Positions 24,480 to 32,352 of a stretch of DNA of 49,911 nucleotides are shown here, in pieces. The DNA comes from Chloroflexota bacterium (GTDB lineage Bacteria > Chloroflexota > Anaerolineae > Anaerolineales > UBA11858). The stretch spans positions 1 through 49,911 of the forward strand of contig JABGRQ010000064.1 of assembly GCA_018648225.1 (NCBI GenBank), read 5' to 3'. Position 1 is the first letter of the stretch. Every line of letters begins with the position of its first letter. The position numbers and the translations under genes are program-made. The notes beneath the pieces are model-generated. The model searched no databases. It had not been told where the DNA came from and saw only the letters and a list, made by a program, of their open reading frames with translations.

Positions 24480-25864
24480 TGACACAGCACGTTCACTTTA
24501 TCGGGATTGGCGGCACAGGCCTTTCGGCAATTGCCCGGGTTCTGCTGGAGAGCGGCTACACGGTTAGCGGCTCCGACCTGCAATATTCCCCGCTGGCGCA
24601 AGCTATTGAAAAGGCTGGGGCGCGTGTCTATCAGGGACACAGCGCCGAGAATATTACCGCGCCCGATCTGGTGATTCGTTCATCGGCCATACCGGATGAC
24701 AACCCCGAGGTGTTGGCCGCGCGCCGGGTCAATATCCCCGTTCTGAAGCGCGTCGATTTTCTGGGCCGCCTCATGGAAGATCGTTTAGGCGTGGCAGTCG
24801 CCGGATCGCACGGCAAAACCACCACCACCGCCATGTTGGCTTGGGTACTCACTTATTTAGGGCAACAACCCTCCTTTATTTGCGGCGGTGATATTGCTAA
24901 TTTGGGAGTCAACGCCCGCGCCGGAGATGGCCCGGCCTTTGTGATTGAAGCTGACGAATATGATTATATGTTCCTGGGATTGAAGCCCCGCATCGCGGTG
25001 ATCACCAATGTGGAACACGACCACCCCGATATATTCCCCACCCCGGAGAGTTTCCGGCAAGCCTTCCTGGATTTTGTGAGGCTTCTGCCATCCGATGGCG
25101 TTTTACTAGCCTTTGAAGATGATCCCGGCGCTGCAGAAATTTACACCGCCGTCAACGCTATCCAAAAACGAACCTATTCACTGGCTTCCCGCGCAGCGGA
25201 TTATGCTGTTGAAAATATGCACTCCAACACACGCGGTGGTTTTGACTTCACGGCGCTGCACAATGGCGAAAAACTGGCGCAAATCTCGCTGCAAGTGCCG
25301 GGGCAGCATAATGTTGCCAATGCCCTGGCAGTTCTGGCGGTTGTTGATCAGATGCAACTCTCTGTGGCAGAAGCCGCCCAGGGACTCGGCGAGTTCATCG
25401 GGGCTGGCCGCCGTTTCCAGGTGGTTGGCGAAATTGACGGCATTACGCTGATCGATGATTATGCCCATCATCCCACCGAGATCCGCGCCACGCTCGCTGC
25501 TGCCCGCGCCCGCTATCCAGCCCATCGAATTTGGGCAATCTGGCAACCGCATACCTATTCACGCAGCAAATTGCTTTTCGATGAATTTGTTGCCGCTTTT
25601 GACGAAGCCGATCAGATATTGATCACCGAAATTTATCGTTCCCGCGAAGCCGTTGATCCGAATTTCTCGTCGGCGCAATTTGTGACGGCGTTGCAGCGCG
25701 AAAGCGCCCACTATGTGCCCGATTTAGATGCCGCGGTTGCGTATTTGAGTGACCACTTGCGAACAGGTGATGTCGTTCTGGTGCTCTCGGCAGGCGATGC
25801 TACCCAAATTAATGCAGATTTACTGGCGGGTTTGCCCGCGATCGAAACCTTGAGAATGAGCTAA
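24479..25864 (+). CDS. murC: UDP-N-acetylmuramate--L-alanine ligase
   Basis: A 461-residue ATP-dependent ligase adding the first amino acid, L-Ala, to UDP-MurNAc. It has FIGIGGTGLSAIARVL and SGSDL at the N-terminus, the ATP loop AGSHGKTTTTAML near residue 108, EADEYDYMFLGL, NVEHDHPDIFPT, and LIDDYAHHPTEIRATL plus WQPHTYSR in the C-terminal domain. Length is normal. It starts within the CvpA-like stop (TAATG) and murB starts within its own stop in the same way, indicating coupling. Confidence 0.96.
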   Translation: MTQHVHFIGIGGTGLSAIARVLLESGYTVSGSDLQYSPLAQAIEKAGARVYQGHSAENITAPDLVIRSSAIPDDNPEVLAARRVNIPVLKRVDFLGRLMEDRLGVAVAGSHGKTTTTAMLAWVLTYLGQQPSFICGGDIANLGVNARAGDGPAFVIEADEYDYMFLGLKPRIAVITNVEHDHPDIFPTPESFRQAFLDFVRLLPSDGVLLAFEDDPGAAEIYTAVNAIQKRTYSLASRAADYAVENMHSNTRGGFDFTALHNGEKLAQISLQVPGQHNVANALAVLAVVDQMQLSVAEAAQGLGEFIGAGRRFQVVGEIDGITLIDDYAHHPTEIRATLAAARARYPAHRIWAIWQPHTYSRSKLLFDEFVAAFDEADQILITEIYRSREAVDPNFSSAQFVTALQRESAHYVPDLDAAVAYLSDHLRTGDVVLVLSAGDATQINADLLAGLPAIETLRMS

Positions 25865-26805
25865 TGCTGGTGACTGAGAAGAAGCACATCTATGAAAATT
25901 TGCAGTCCCTGTTTGGCGCTGCCTGCCAAACCGATGCTTCTTTGGCTCGCTATACGGCGGCGCGGGTGGGGGGGCAGGCCGATGCGCTCTTGGTGGTCAA
26001 TTCCGTTGAGGCGCTGGCCCAGGCCGCACAGCAATTGTGGGAATTGGAGCTACCCTTCCGGGTGTTGGGTGGCGGTTCAAACGTGCTGGTGAGCGATAAC
26101 GGTGTGCGCGGCGTTGTGCTGCTCAACCGGGCGCGTGAAATAGAATTTGATATAACTTCGGATCCGCCTACCGTTTGGGCTGGTTCTGGCGCAAATTTTG
26201 GCAGCCTGGCCCGGCGTGCGGTCACACATAGCCTCTCGGGTCTCGAGTGGGCGGCGGGTATCCCGGGCACCGTTGGCGGGGCTGTCTTTGGCAATGCTGG
26301 TGCCCACGGCGGTGATGTGGCTGGAAATTTTTTGATGGCAGAAATCTTGCATCAGAATGGTACGCGTAAAACCTACTCTGTTGGCGAAATGGGCTTCGAG
26401 TATCGTTCCAGCCGATTGAAGCGCGAAAAAATTGACGTGGTCGTATTAGCGGCACGCTTTACCCTTGTTCACGGCGACCCGGCGGTGATCCAGCAAAAAA
26501 TGGATGACTATGCCGAATTCCGCCGCCGTACGCAGCCCCCAGGTGCGAGCATGGGTTCGATGTTCAAGAACCCGCCCAACGATTTCGCGGGCCGCCTGAT
26601 AGAGGCCGCAGGGCTTAAAGGCACCCGCGTGGGCAATGCAGAAATTAGCTCCTTGCACGCCAATTTTTTTGTCAATCATGGTGAGGCAAGCGCCAGCGAT
26701 ATTTATGCCCTGATCTCGCGAGCACACAAGATCGTGATGCAGAAATTTGGCATCGCACTTGAGTTGGAAATTGAGTTATTGGGAGATTTTCTTCCGTTGG
26801 ACTAA
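25864..26805 (+). CDS. murB: UDP-N-acetylenolpyruvoylglucosamine reductase
   Basis: A 313-residue FAD enzyme that reduces UDP-GlcNAc-enolpyruvate to UDP-MurNAc. YTAARVGGQADALLV and FRVLGGGSNVLVSDNGVRGVVL form the FAD domain; GLEWAAGIPGTVGGAVFGNAGAHGG follows; the catalytic serine is in GASMGSMFKNP, and the C-terminal ISSLHANFFVNHG is also typical. The layout fits the shorter type II (Bacillus-like) class. It overlaps murC by one base, and ddl starts 5 bp after the stop. Confidence 0.95.
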   Translation: MLVTEKKHIYENLQSLFGAACQTDASLARYTAARVGGQADALLVVNSVEALAQAAQQLWELELPFRVLGGGSNVLVSDNGVRGVVLLNRAREIEFDITSDPPTVWAGSGANFGSLARRAVTHSLSGLEWAAGIPGTVGGAVFGNAGAHGGDVAGNFLMAEILHQNGTRKTYSVGEMGFEYRSSRLKREKIDVVVLAARFTLVHGDPAVIQQKMDDYAEFRRRTQPPGASMGSMFKNPPNDFAGRLIEAAGLKGTRVGNAEISSLHANFFVNHGEASASDIYALISRAHKIVMQKFGIALELEIELLGDFLPLD

Positions 26806-26809
26806 GCTT

Positions 26810-27928
26810 ATGACAGATAAATTGAAAGTAGCGGTTTTGTTTGGCGGTCGTTCTGGGGAACATGCGGTTTCGCGCATGTCTGCACGATCGGTTTTGGCAG
26901 CCCTGGATGCCAATAAGTATGATGTGATTGAGATTGGCATCACGCATGAAGGTATCTGGCTGGCTGGCGAACGCGTATTGGATGCTTTTGTTGCCGAGAA
27001 GTTGGATCATTTGACCCCGGTAACATTAGTACCCGACCCCAACCGCAACGGTTTGTATCAGATAAAAAGCACACCTCACGGAGAGCAGTTTGAACACTTC
27101 ACCGATGTCGATGTGTATTTTCCGATTCTACACGGCACCTTTGGTGAAGATGGCACATTGCAGGGCCTGTTCGAGATGGCAAATGTTGCCTACGTTGGCG
27201 CGGGTGTGCTGGGTTCATCTGTCGGGATGGATAAGGCCGTTTTCAAAGCTGTGATGCGCGCCCATCATATCCCTGTGGTGGATGAGGTACTCAGTTTGCG
27301 CAGCGATCTGCACAAAAATATGGATGCAATTCTAGATCGGGTTGAAGCCTCGTTGGCATATCCCGTGTTTGTCAAACCGGTCAATATGGGGTCTTCGGTG
27401 GGTGTGAGCAAATGTTACAGCCGCGCAGATTTACTGGAAGGTTTGATGGATGCGGCTCAATTTGATCGCCGGATTTTGATTGAGCGCGGCATCAACGCCC
27501 GCGAGATTGAAATCAGCGTTTTGGGCAACGACCAACCCCGGGCCTCGCTTCCCGGCGAGATCCGCCCCGAAGCCGATTTTTATTCCTATGATGCCAAATA
27601 CCACGATGACCGTTCGCAAGCCTTTATCCCTGCGGATATCCCCGCCGGAACGGCTGAAATGATGCGTAGTACAGCCGTGCGTGCTTATCAGGTGATTGAT
27701 TGCGCGGGCATGGCGCGGGTAGACTTCTTGCTGGATAAGGATAGCGGCGAATTTTATCTCAATGAAGTCAATACGCTGCCGGGGTTTACCCAAATTAGCA
27801 TGTACCCGAAGCTATGGGAAGCCAGCGGCATGTCGTATGCGGATATATGTGATCGCTTGATTGAACTGGCTGTGGAGCGTCGCGCTGAGCGCGATCAAAC
27901 TCAGTGGCGCTACGAAGGTGAAAGATAA
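26810..27928 (+). CDS. ddl: D-alanine--D-alanine ligase
   Basis: A 372-residue ATP-grasp ligase making D-Ala-D-Ala, the substrate of MurF. N-terminal GGRSGEHAVSRMSARSVLAAL, ILHGTFGEDGTLQGLFEMANVAYVG, the ATP-grasp lid region KPVNMGSSVGVSKC and the metal-binding YLNEVNTLPGFTQISMYP are all present. The VGxGVLGSSVGMDK stretch is standard. Start ATG 26810 is chosen because the frame upstream overlaps murB. The active-site region should allow normal D-Ala use; no vancomycin-type D-Lac signature can be claimed from sequence reading alone. Confidence 0.94.
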   Translation: MTDKLKVAVLFGGRSGEHAVSRMSARSVLAALDANKYDVIEIGITHEGIWLAGERVLDAFVAEKLDHLTPVTLVPDPNRNGLYQIKSTPHGEQFEHFTDVDVYFPILHGTFGEDGTLQGLFEMANVAYVGAGVLGSSVGMDKAVFKAVMRAHHIPVVDEVLSLRSDLHKNMDAILDRVEASLAYPVFVKPVNMGSSVGVSKCYSRADLLEGLMDAAQFDRRILIERGINAREIEISVLGNDQPRASLPGEIRPEADFYSYDAKYHDDRSQAFIPADIPAGTAEMMRSTAVRAYQVIDCAGMARVDFLLDKDSGEFYLNEVNTLPGFTQISMYPKLWEASGMSYADICDRLIELAVERRAERDQTQWRYEGER

Positions 27929-27936
27929 CTCCTACT

Positions 27937-28911
27937 ATGAAGCGTGAAGCAACTCTGCCGCGAGCCAAACAGGTTCGAGAAAAACGGAATACACAGGGCA
28001 ATCAGGTTGCGCGCCGTAAAAAAACGTCGGGCGTTCGTGCCACGCTGCCTCCGGTGATGGTGCGAGGCGGCGCTCCACCTCCGGCACAGAATTCACGCGC
28101 CAAGGCTAAAAGAGTCAAGCGCCGCTATGATATTGCCCTGCCTGCGCCGGGCGTCGAGATGCGCCTGCCAGCGGTGCCGGCGATCAGGGTTGGTTGGCGT
28201 TTGGTATCTTTCATGTTTGTCTTGTTGCTTTCGGGTGCTTTATATTATTTATTTACTTCGCCTGTGTATCGAGTGCAAGATGTTGAAATTGCGGGCGGTG
28301 TGTATCTATCTTCTGATAGTATCAGCCGCATGATGTTGATTTACAACCAGCCAATTTTCCTTGTTGAACCTCAGGTGATTGCCAGCCAGTTGGTTGACAC
28401 CCTCGATGGATTGACATCTGCCGCCGTTACGGTAAGTTTTCCTGCCCAGGTTACGGTGACGGTTGAAGAACGTGCTCCGGTGCTGGTTTGGGAGTTGGAT
28501 GGTCAAACGCAGTGGGTCGATGCTCAGGGATTTGCGTTTCCCCCGCGCGGGGACGCAAGTACTTTGGTTCGGGTGGTCGCATCAACTCCCCCCCCTGCGC
28601 CGATCATCCTGGATGAGGTCGAAGAAACTGGCGAGTCACATCCCTATATGACACCGGAAATGGTCACGGCTATTTTGTCGATCAGAAATTATGCGCCGGA
28701 TAGTGTTGATCTGCTCTATGATGGTGAACACGGATTTGGCTGGCACGATCCGCATGGTTGGATTGTATATTTTGGTATGGATGATGATAATGTGAAGATG
28801 AAAATCGCCATTTACGATACTTTGTTGCGGCATTTGAATCGAGAAGGTATTCAGCCTGCCATAATTAGTGTGGAGTATTTGCATGCTCCGTTTTATCGTT
28901 TGGAGCCTTAG
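27937..28911 (+). CDS. ftsQ: Cell division protein FtsQ/DivIB
   Basis: A 324-residue bitopic membrane protein. A long, very basic cytoplasmic N-terminus (about 85 residues, rich in Arg and Lys) precedes one transmembrane helix (WRLVSFMFVLLLSGALYYLF), then a POTRA-type domain (SPVYRVQDVEIAGGVYLSSDSI) and a beta domain with VTVSFPAQVTVTVEERAPVLVWE. This architecture and the place just before ftsA identify FtsQ/DivIB, the scaffold for FtsL and FtsB-type partners. The cytoplasmic tail is longer than in E. coli, as in many Gram-positive forms. ftsA begins 2 bp downstream. Confidence 0.85.
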   Translation: MKREATLPRAKQVREKRNTQGNQVARRKKTSGVRATLPPVMVRGGAPPPAQNSRAKAKRVKRRYDIALPAPGVEMRLPAVPAIRVGWRLVSFMFVLLLSGALYYLFTSPVYRVQDVEIAGGVYLSSDSISRMMLIYNQPIFLVEPQVIASQLVDTLDGLTSAAVTVSFPAQVTVTVEERAPVLVWELDGQTQWVDAQGFAFPPRGDASTLVRVVASTPPPAPIILDEVEETGESHPYMTPEMVTAILSIRNYAPDSVDLLYDGEHGFGWHDPHGWIVYFGMDDDNVKMKIAIYDTLLRHLNREGIQPAIISVEYLHAPFYRLEP

Positions 28912-28913
28912 CT

Positions 28914-30149
28914 ATGGAATCGCCAATTATTGTTGGTATTGATGTCGGAACGACCAAGACTTGTACGCTGGTTGCCCGTTTAGAGAATGACAACCAGTTG
29001 CGAATTTTGGGTGTGGGCATTGAACCCTCGAAAGGAATGCGCAAAGGCGGCGTGGTAGATTTGAACGCGGCTGGCGCGGTCATTGCGCGTGCGGTTGAAA
29101 AAGCTGAACACACATCTGGCCTTGAAATTGAATCGGCGCTGGTGAGTTTGGCGGGATCATTTATCACATCGGAGAATAGCCGTGGTGTGGTAGGAGTATC
29201 AGGGCGCACGATTAGTAATGACGATGTTGCGCGAGCCGTAGAAGCCGCCCGTGCAGTTTCAATTCCGCATAACCGCGAAGTGATTCATGTGATTCAACGC
29301 GATTTTGTTGTGGATGGGCAGGGGGGCATTCGTGTTCCGACGGGGATGCACGGCTACCGGCTGGAAGTGGAAACGCATGTGATTACTGCCGCGGCGGCCA
29401 CGGTGGAAAACTTGCGTCAGGCCGTTGCGGCGGCCGGAGTACACGCCAGCCAGTTTGTGCTCAATCCCCTGGCTTCCGCCGAGGTAGTTCTCTCAGACTC
29501 AGAGCGCGAGATGGGGGTGGTTGTGTGTGATATTGGCGGTGGCACAACCGATATGGCAATTTTCATTGATGGCGATGTGTGGCACACGATGGTGCTGGGC
29601 GTTGGCGGCAATCATGTCACCTCCGATATTGCCCACGGACTGCACTTATCGCTTGAGCAAGCCGAAGAGATAAAACTAAAGCACGGGCATGCGCTGCAAA
29701 GCGAGATTGATCCCGAAGAAGCTTTCTATATCAATCCCTTTGGCGAAAAAGATCCCGTAAAAATTTTACGCGGCGATCTGACCCATATTATTGAAGCGCG
29801 TGTTGAAGAAATATTTAGCCTGGTTTTGCAGGAAATCAAACGCTCGGGTTACGATGGCTTGCTGCCTGCAGGCATGATCTTGACGGGCGGTGTGAGCAAT
29901 TTGCCAGGGATTCGCCAATTGGCAAAAGACGTGCTGGGGATGCCGGTGCAAATTTCCCAGCCCAAGAATATTATCGGTATGGTCGATCAACTGGATTCTC
30001 CGGCGTATGCGACCAGTGTTGGTTTGTTACGTTGGGCTGTGCTGATGAGTGAATTTGTCGGTGCTTACAGTTCACGTCGCCCGATCATCTCGGGTGAAAA
30101 CGTAGATTGGATGAAAATGAAGGACTGGCTGCGGCGATTGTTGCCTTAG
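28914..30149 (+). CDS. ftsA: Cell division protein FtsA
   Basis: A 411-residue actin-like ATPase that tethers FtsZ filaments to the membrane. IVGIDVGTTKTCTLVA is the phosphate-1 loop, VVCDIGGGTTDMAIF the phosphate-2 loop, ILTGGVSNLPGI the adenosine motif; the 1C domain lies near residues 85-165. The C-terminus ends with KMKDWLRRLLP, a short amphipathic helix that fits a membrane-targeting sequence. It is the penultimate gene of the cluster; ftsZ follows after 136 bp, which is the longest gap in the cluster. Confidence 0.95.
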   Translation: MESPIIVGIDVGTTKTCTLVARLENDNQLRILGVGIEPSKGMRKGGVVDLNAAGAVIARAVEKAEHTSGLEIESALVSLAGSFITSENSRGVVGVSGRTISNDDVARAVEAARAVSIPHNREVIHVIQRDFVVDGQGGIRVPTGMHGYRLEVETHVITAAAATVENLRQAVAAAGVHASQFVLNPLASAEVVLSDSEREMGVVVCDIGGGTTDMAIFIDGDVWHTMVLGVGGNHVTSDIAHGLHLSLEQAEEIKLKHGHALQSEIDPEEAFYINPFGEKDPVKILRGDLTHIIEARVEEIFSLVLQEIKRSGYDGLLPAGMILTGGVSNLPGIRQLAKDVLGMPVQISQPKNIIGMVDQLDSPAYATSVGLLRWAVLMSEFVGAYSSRRPIISGENVDWMKMKDWLRRLLP

Positions 30150-30208
30150 CAAATTTTAAGAAAGACCAGCAGTATTATGAAGGAGCTTTTGGTAGAATAG
30201 AGGAATTC

Positions 30209-30270
30209 TTTTGAGCCTTCACGAAGCAGGTGCTCCAGATTTCCTCAGGCGCTAACATAAAAGCTCAAAA
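30209..30270 (+). other. Leader stem before ftsZ
   Basis: TTTTGAGC (30209-30216) is fully complementary to GCTCAAAA (30263-30270), which ends one base before the ftsZ ribosome site (GAGGAG, 30272-30277). A TAGAAT hexamer at 30193-30198 could be a -10 for a separate ftsZ promoter, but no good -35 was seen. Confidence 0.4.
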
Positions 30271-30285
30271 CGAGGAGAAAACAAA

Positions 30286-31383
30286 ATGCAAACAATGAAT
30301 CAACCTGAATCATTTGCCCGCATAAAAGTGGTTGGTGTTGGCGGTGGCGGTTGCAACGCGGTTGACCGCATGATCGATGAAGGCCTGCAAGGTGTGGAAT
30401 TCATCGCGGTCAATACCGATGCTCAGGCGCTGGCTCTGTCCCGCGCTTCCATCCGGGTGCGCATTGGCGATAAGCTAACGCGCGGCCTGGGTTCTGGCGG
30501 CGACCCCGAAGTTGGGCAAAAAGCTGCCGAAGAATCGGCCGAGGAGCTATATAATGTTCTCAAAGGCTCCGATATGACCTTTATTACCGCCGGAATTGGC
30601 GGTGGCACCGGAACGGGTGCCTCCTCGGTGATCGCCCAAATCTCGCGCGAGATTGGCGCGCTGACGATTGGCGTTGTCACCCGCCCCTTTACATTTGAGG
30701 GCGCCCGGCGCATTAAATCTGCCGAACTGGGAATTGATGGTCTCAAAGAGCACGCCGATACACTTATCGTTATCCCCAATGATCGCCTGCTCCAGATTGT
30801 CGATAAACGCTCCAGCCTGCAAGACGCCTTCAAAGTTGCCGATGACGTTCTGCGCCAGGGCATTCAGGGCATCTCAGAGCTGATTACTATCCCTGGCCTG
30901 ATTAACCTCGACTTCGCCGATGTGCGCACCATCATGTCCGAGGGTGGCGCCGCGCTCATGGCCGTAGGTAAAGCCTCGGGCGAAGAACGTGCCCGCGATG
31001 CAGCCGAGCAAGCTATCTCCAGCCAATTGTTGGATATTACGATTGATGGCGCGCGCGGCATTCTCTTCAACGTCACCGGTGGCCCCGGGCTGACGCTCTT
31101 TGAAGTCAACCAGGCTGCCGCAATCATCAAAGAGACCGCGCACCCCGATGTGAACCTGATCTTTGGCGCTGTGATCGATCCCGATATGGGCGATGATCTG
31201 CGTGTGACCGTGATTGCCACCGGCTTCGAGAGTTCGGGCATTCCGCGCAACATCATGGAGCGCGCCGTCCGCCAGCGTGAGGTTGTACCCGAAAAAGCGC
31301 AACGCGAAGAATTTAAACCGCGCACGCTCAATACAGAAGACCTGGACATTCCCACCTTCTTACGTAACCGCGTGCGTTCGTAG
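30286..31383 (+). CDS. ftsZ: Cell division protein FtsZ
   Basis: A 365-residue tubulin-like GTPase that forms the Z ring. The N-terminal [14 protein letters not shown], the GTP-binding [13 protein letters not shown] (near residue 105), the T7 loop [11 protein letters not shown] and the C-terminal peptide [10 protein letters not shown] (which binds FtsA) are all present. The linker before the C-terminal peptide is short. Start: ATG 30286 with GAGGAG 8 nt upstream. The gap before it holds a stem and a possible promoter, so it may be expressed above the level of the rest of the cluster. Confidence 0.97.
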   Translation: MQTMNQPESFARIKVVGVGGGGCNAVDRMIDEGLQGVEFIAVNTDAQALALSRASIRVRIGDKLTRGLGSGGDPEVGQKAAEESAEELYNVLKGSDMTFITAGIGGGTGTGASSVIAQISREIGALTIGVVTRPFTFEGARRIKSAELGIDGLKEHADTLIVIPNDRLLQIVDKRSSLQDAFKVADDVLRQGIQGISELITIPGLINLDFADVRTIMSEGGAALMAVGKASGEERARDAAEQAISSQLLDITIDGARGILFNVTGGPGLTLFEVNQAAAIIKETAHPDVNLIFGAVIDPDMGDDLRVTVIATGFESSGIPRNIMERAVRQREVVPEKAQREEFKPRTLNTEDLDIPTFLRNRVRS

Positions 31384-31511
31384 CCTTTTTTTAACTACAT
31401 ATACAATGGGTTTCCGAAGCCTATAGAAAACTGGCAAAACCCCTTCGATTATTCGAGACTTCGGAGGTTTACCATCTGGTAACAAATTAATATTTCGTTG
31501 ATCTAAAAAAT

Positions 31512-31544
31512 TAGAGGCTTTGCCTCCTCCTCACAAAGCCTCTA
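31512..31544 (+). terminator. Hairpin after ftsZ
   Basis: TAGAGGCTTTG (31512-31522) pairs perfectly with CAAAGCCTCTA (31534-31544). It is the first strong stem after ftsZ. No T-run follows on the plus strand, while an A-run precedes it, so the efficiency on this strand is uncertain. Confidence 0.55.
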
Positions 31545-31562
31545 TCCATCTGTTTGCCCCTT

Positions 31563-31592
31563 GTTCCCCGCCACAAGTTTATGGTGGGGAAC
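31563..31592. other. Second hairpin in the ftsZ-nrdR gap
   Basis: GTTCCCC (31563-31569) pairs with GGGGAAC (31586-31592), and the stem goes on for CCA/TGG after one mismatch. Function unknown. Confidence 0.45.
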
Positions 31593-31743
31593 TGGGTTTT
31601 AAGGCGAAACTCGGACACGCTTTCAGAAAGCCTCTCACATCTGTCGCAAGTGTTTTCAATATTTCATGCTACTCGGCGGCCCCCCAATCTTAAAGGCTTT
31701 AACTCTCCAGAATATATTAAGGTAAATTAGTACCCCGGAAAGG

Positions 31744-31772
31744 TTGCTGTAATAGCTCAGGCGTGCTAGAAT
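31744..31772 (+). promoter_or_regulatory. Promoter of nrdR-nrdJ
   Basis: TTGCTG (31744-31749), a 17-bp spacer and TAGAAT (31767-31772). Start of transcription would be near 31779, leaving a leader of about 70 nt that holds the two NrdR-type boxes. Confidence 0.7.
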
Positions 31773-31785
31773 GTAAATCGCTCAA

Positions 31786-31833
31786 CCACTATATATTTGG
31801 ATTGATTAAGAGTGCACCCCCATATATGGGGGT
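31786..31833 (+). promoter_or_regulatory. Two NrdR boxes
   Basis: Box 1 (31786-31801, CCACTATATATTTGGA) matches the NrdR consensus acaCwAtATaTwGtgt at 12 of 16 positions. Box 2 (31817-31832) is centred on ATATAT within a perfect 18-bp palindrome, ACCCCCATATATGGGGGT (31816-31833). The centres are 31 bp apart, three helical turns, as expected of tandem NrdR sites. They lie just downstream of the promoter and before nrdR itself. Confidence 0.72.
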
Positions 31834-31851
31834 TGGTTTTGGGTGTGACTT

Positions 31852-32304
31852 ATGCTATGTCCCTATTGTCAGACAGAACGTTCGCGAGTAATTGATACCA
31901 CAAAAGACAAGCGTTGGGGCGTTCGCCGCCGCCGCGAGTGTTTGGCCTGCGCTCAACGATTTAGCACCATTGAGCGCCCTATTTTGGCTACGCCATTGCT
32001 GATTAAAGAAGATGGCACGCGTGAGGAATTTGATCGTGAAAAACTGATGCGCGGCATTCGTATTTCGTGTGTCAAACGCCCTGTTTCTGCGGCAGATATT
32101 CAACGTTTAGCGGGCGAAGTCGAAGCCACCTTGCAGGCGATGGGCAAGGCTGAAGTTTCATCAAGAGTTGTGGGGGATATTGTCATCGCGGGACTCAAAG
32201 AATTAGACCATATCGCCTATATTCGTTATGCGATTGTCTATTTGGGCCTCGATGACCTAATTTCCGTTCGTACAGAAATTGACCGCCTACTCGATAGCAA
32301 CTAA
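31852..32304 (+). CDS. nrdR: Transcriptional repressor NrdR
   Basis: A 150-residue repressor of ribonucleotide reductase genes. The N-terminal zinc ribbon has CPYC and CLAC; RRRRECLACAQRFSTIER is the family signature, and the ATP-cone (about residues 46-136, LIKEDGTREEFDREKLMRGI) senses ATP/dATP. Start: ATG 31852, without an obvious ribosome site. Its own leader carries two NrdR-type boxes, which implies autoregulation and control of nrdJ, 48 bp downstream. Confidence 0.95.
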   Translation: MLCPYCQTERSRVIDTTKDKRWGVRRRRECLACAQRFSTIERPILATPLLIKEDGTREEFDREKLMRGIRISCVKRPVSAADIQRLAGEVEATLQAMGKAEVSSRVVGDIVIAGLKELDHIAYIRYAIVYLGLDDLISVRTEIDRLLDSN

Positions 32305-32352
32305 ACGTGGGGGCAGCGGTAAGTCGATTTATTGAGCAAAGAGGAGCGTTTA

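Larger units (their letters stand above)
31384..31743. other. Gap between ftsZ and the nrd promoter
   Basis: No gene is seen. Hairpins are present at 31512-31544 and 31563-31592, and TCCGAAG/CTTCGGA (31413-31419 with 31459-31465) can also pair. GCTTTCAGAAAGC near 31619-31631 is a short palindrome. A cobalamin riboswitch was looked for upstream of the B12-dependent reductase, and its conserved B12-box was not found. Confidence 0.5.

Noticed and set aside
31384-31851. Cobalamin riboswitch before nrdJ
   Set aside because: The conserved B12-box and core helices were not found; the sequence is better explained by hairpins and NrdR boxes.
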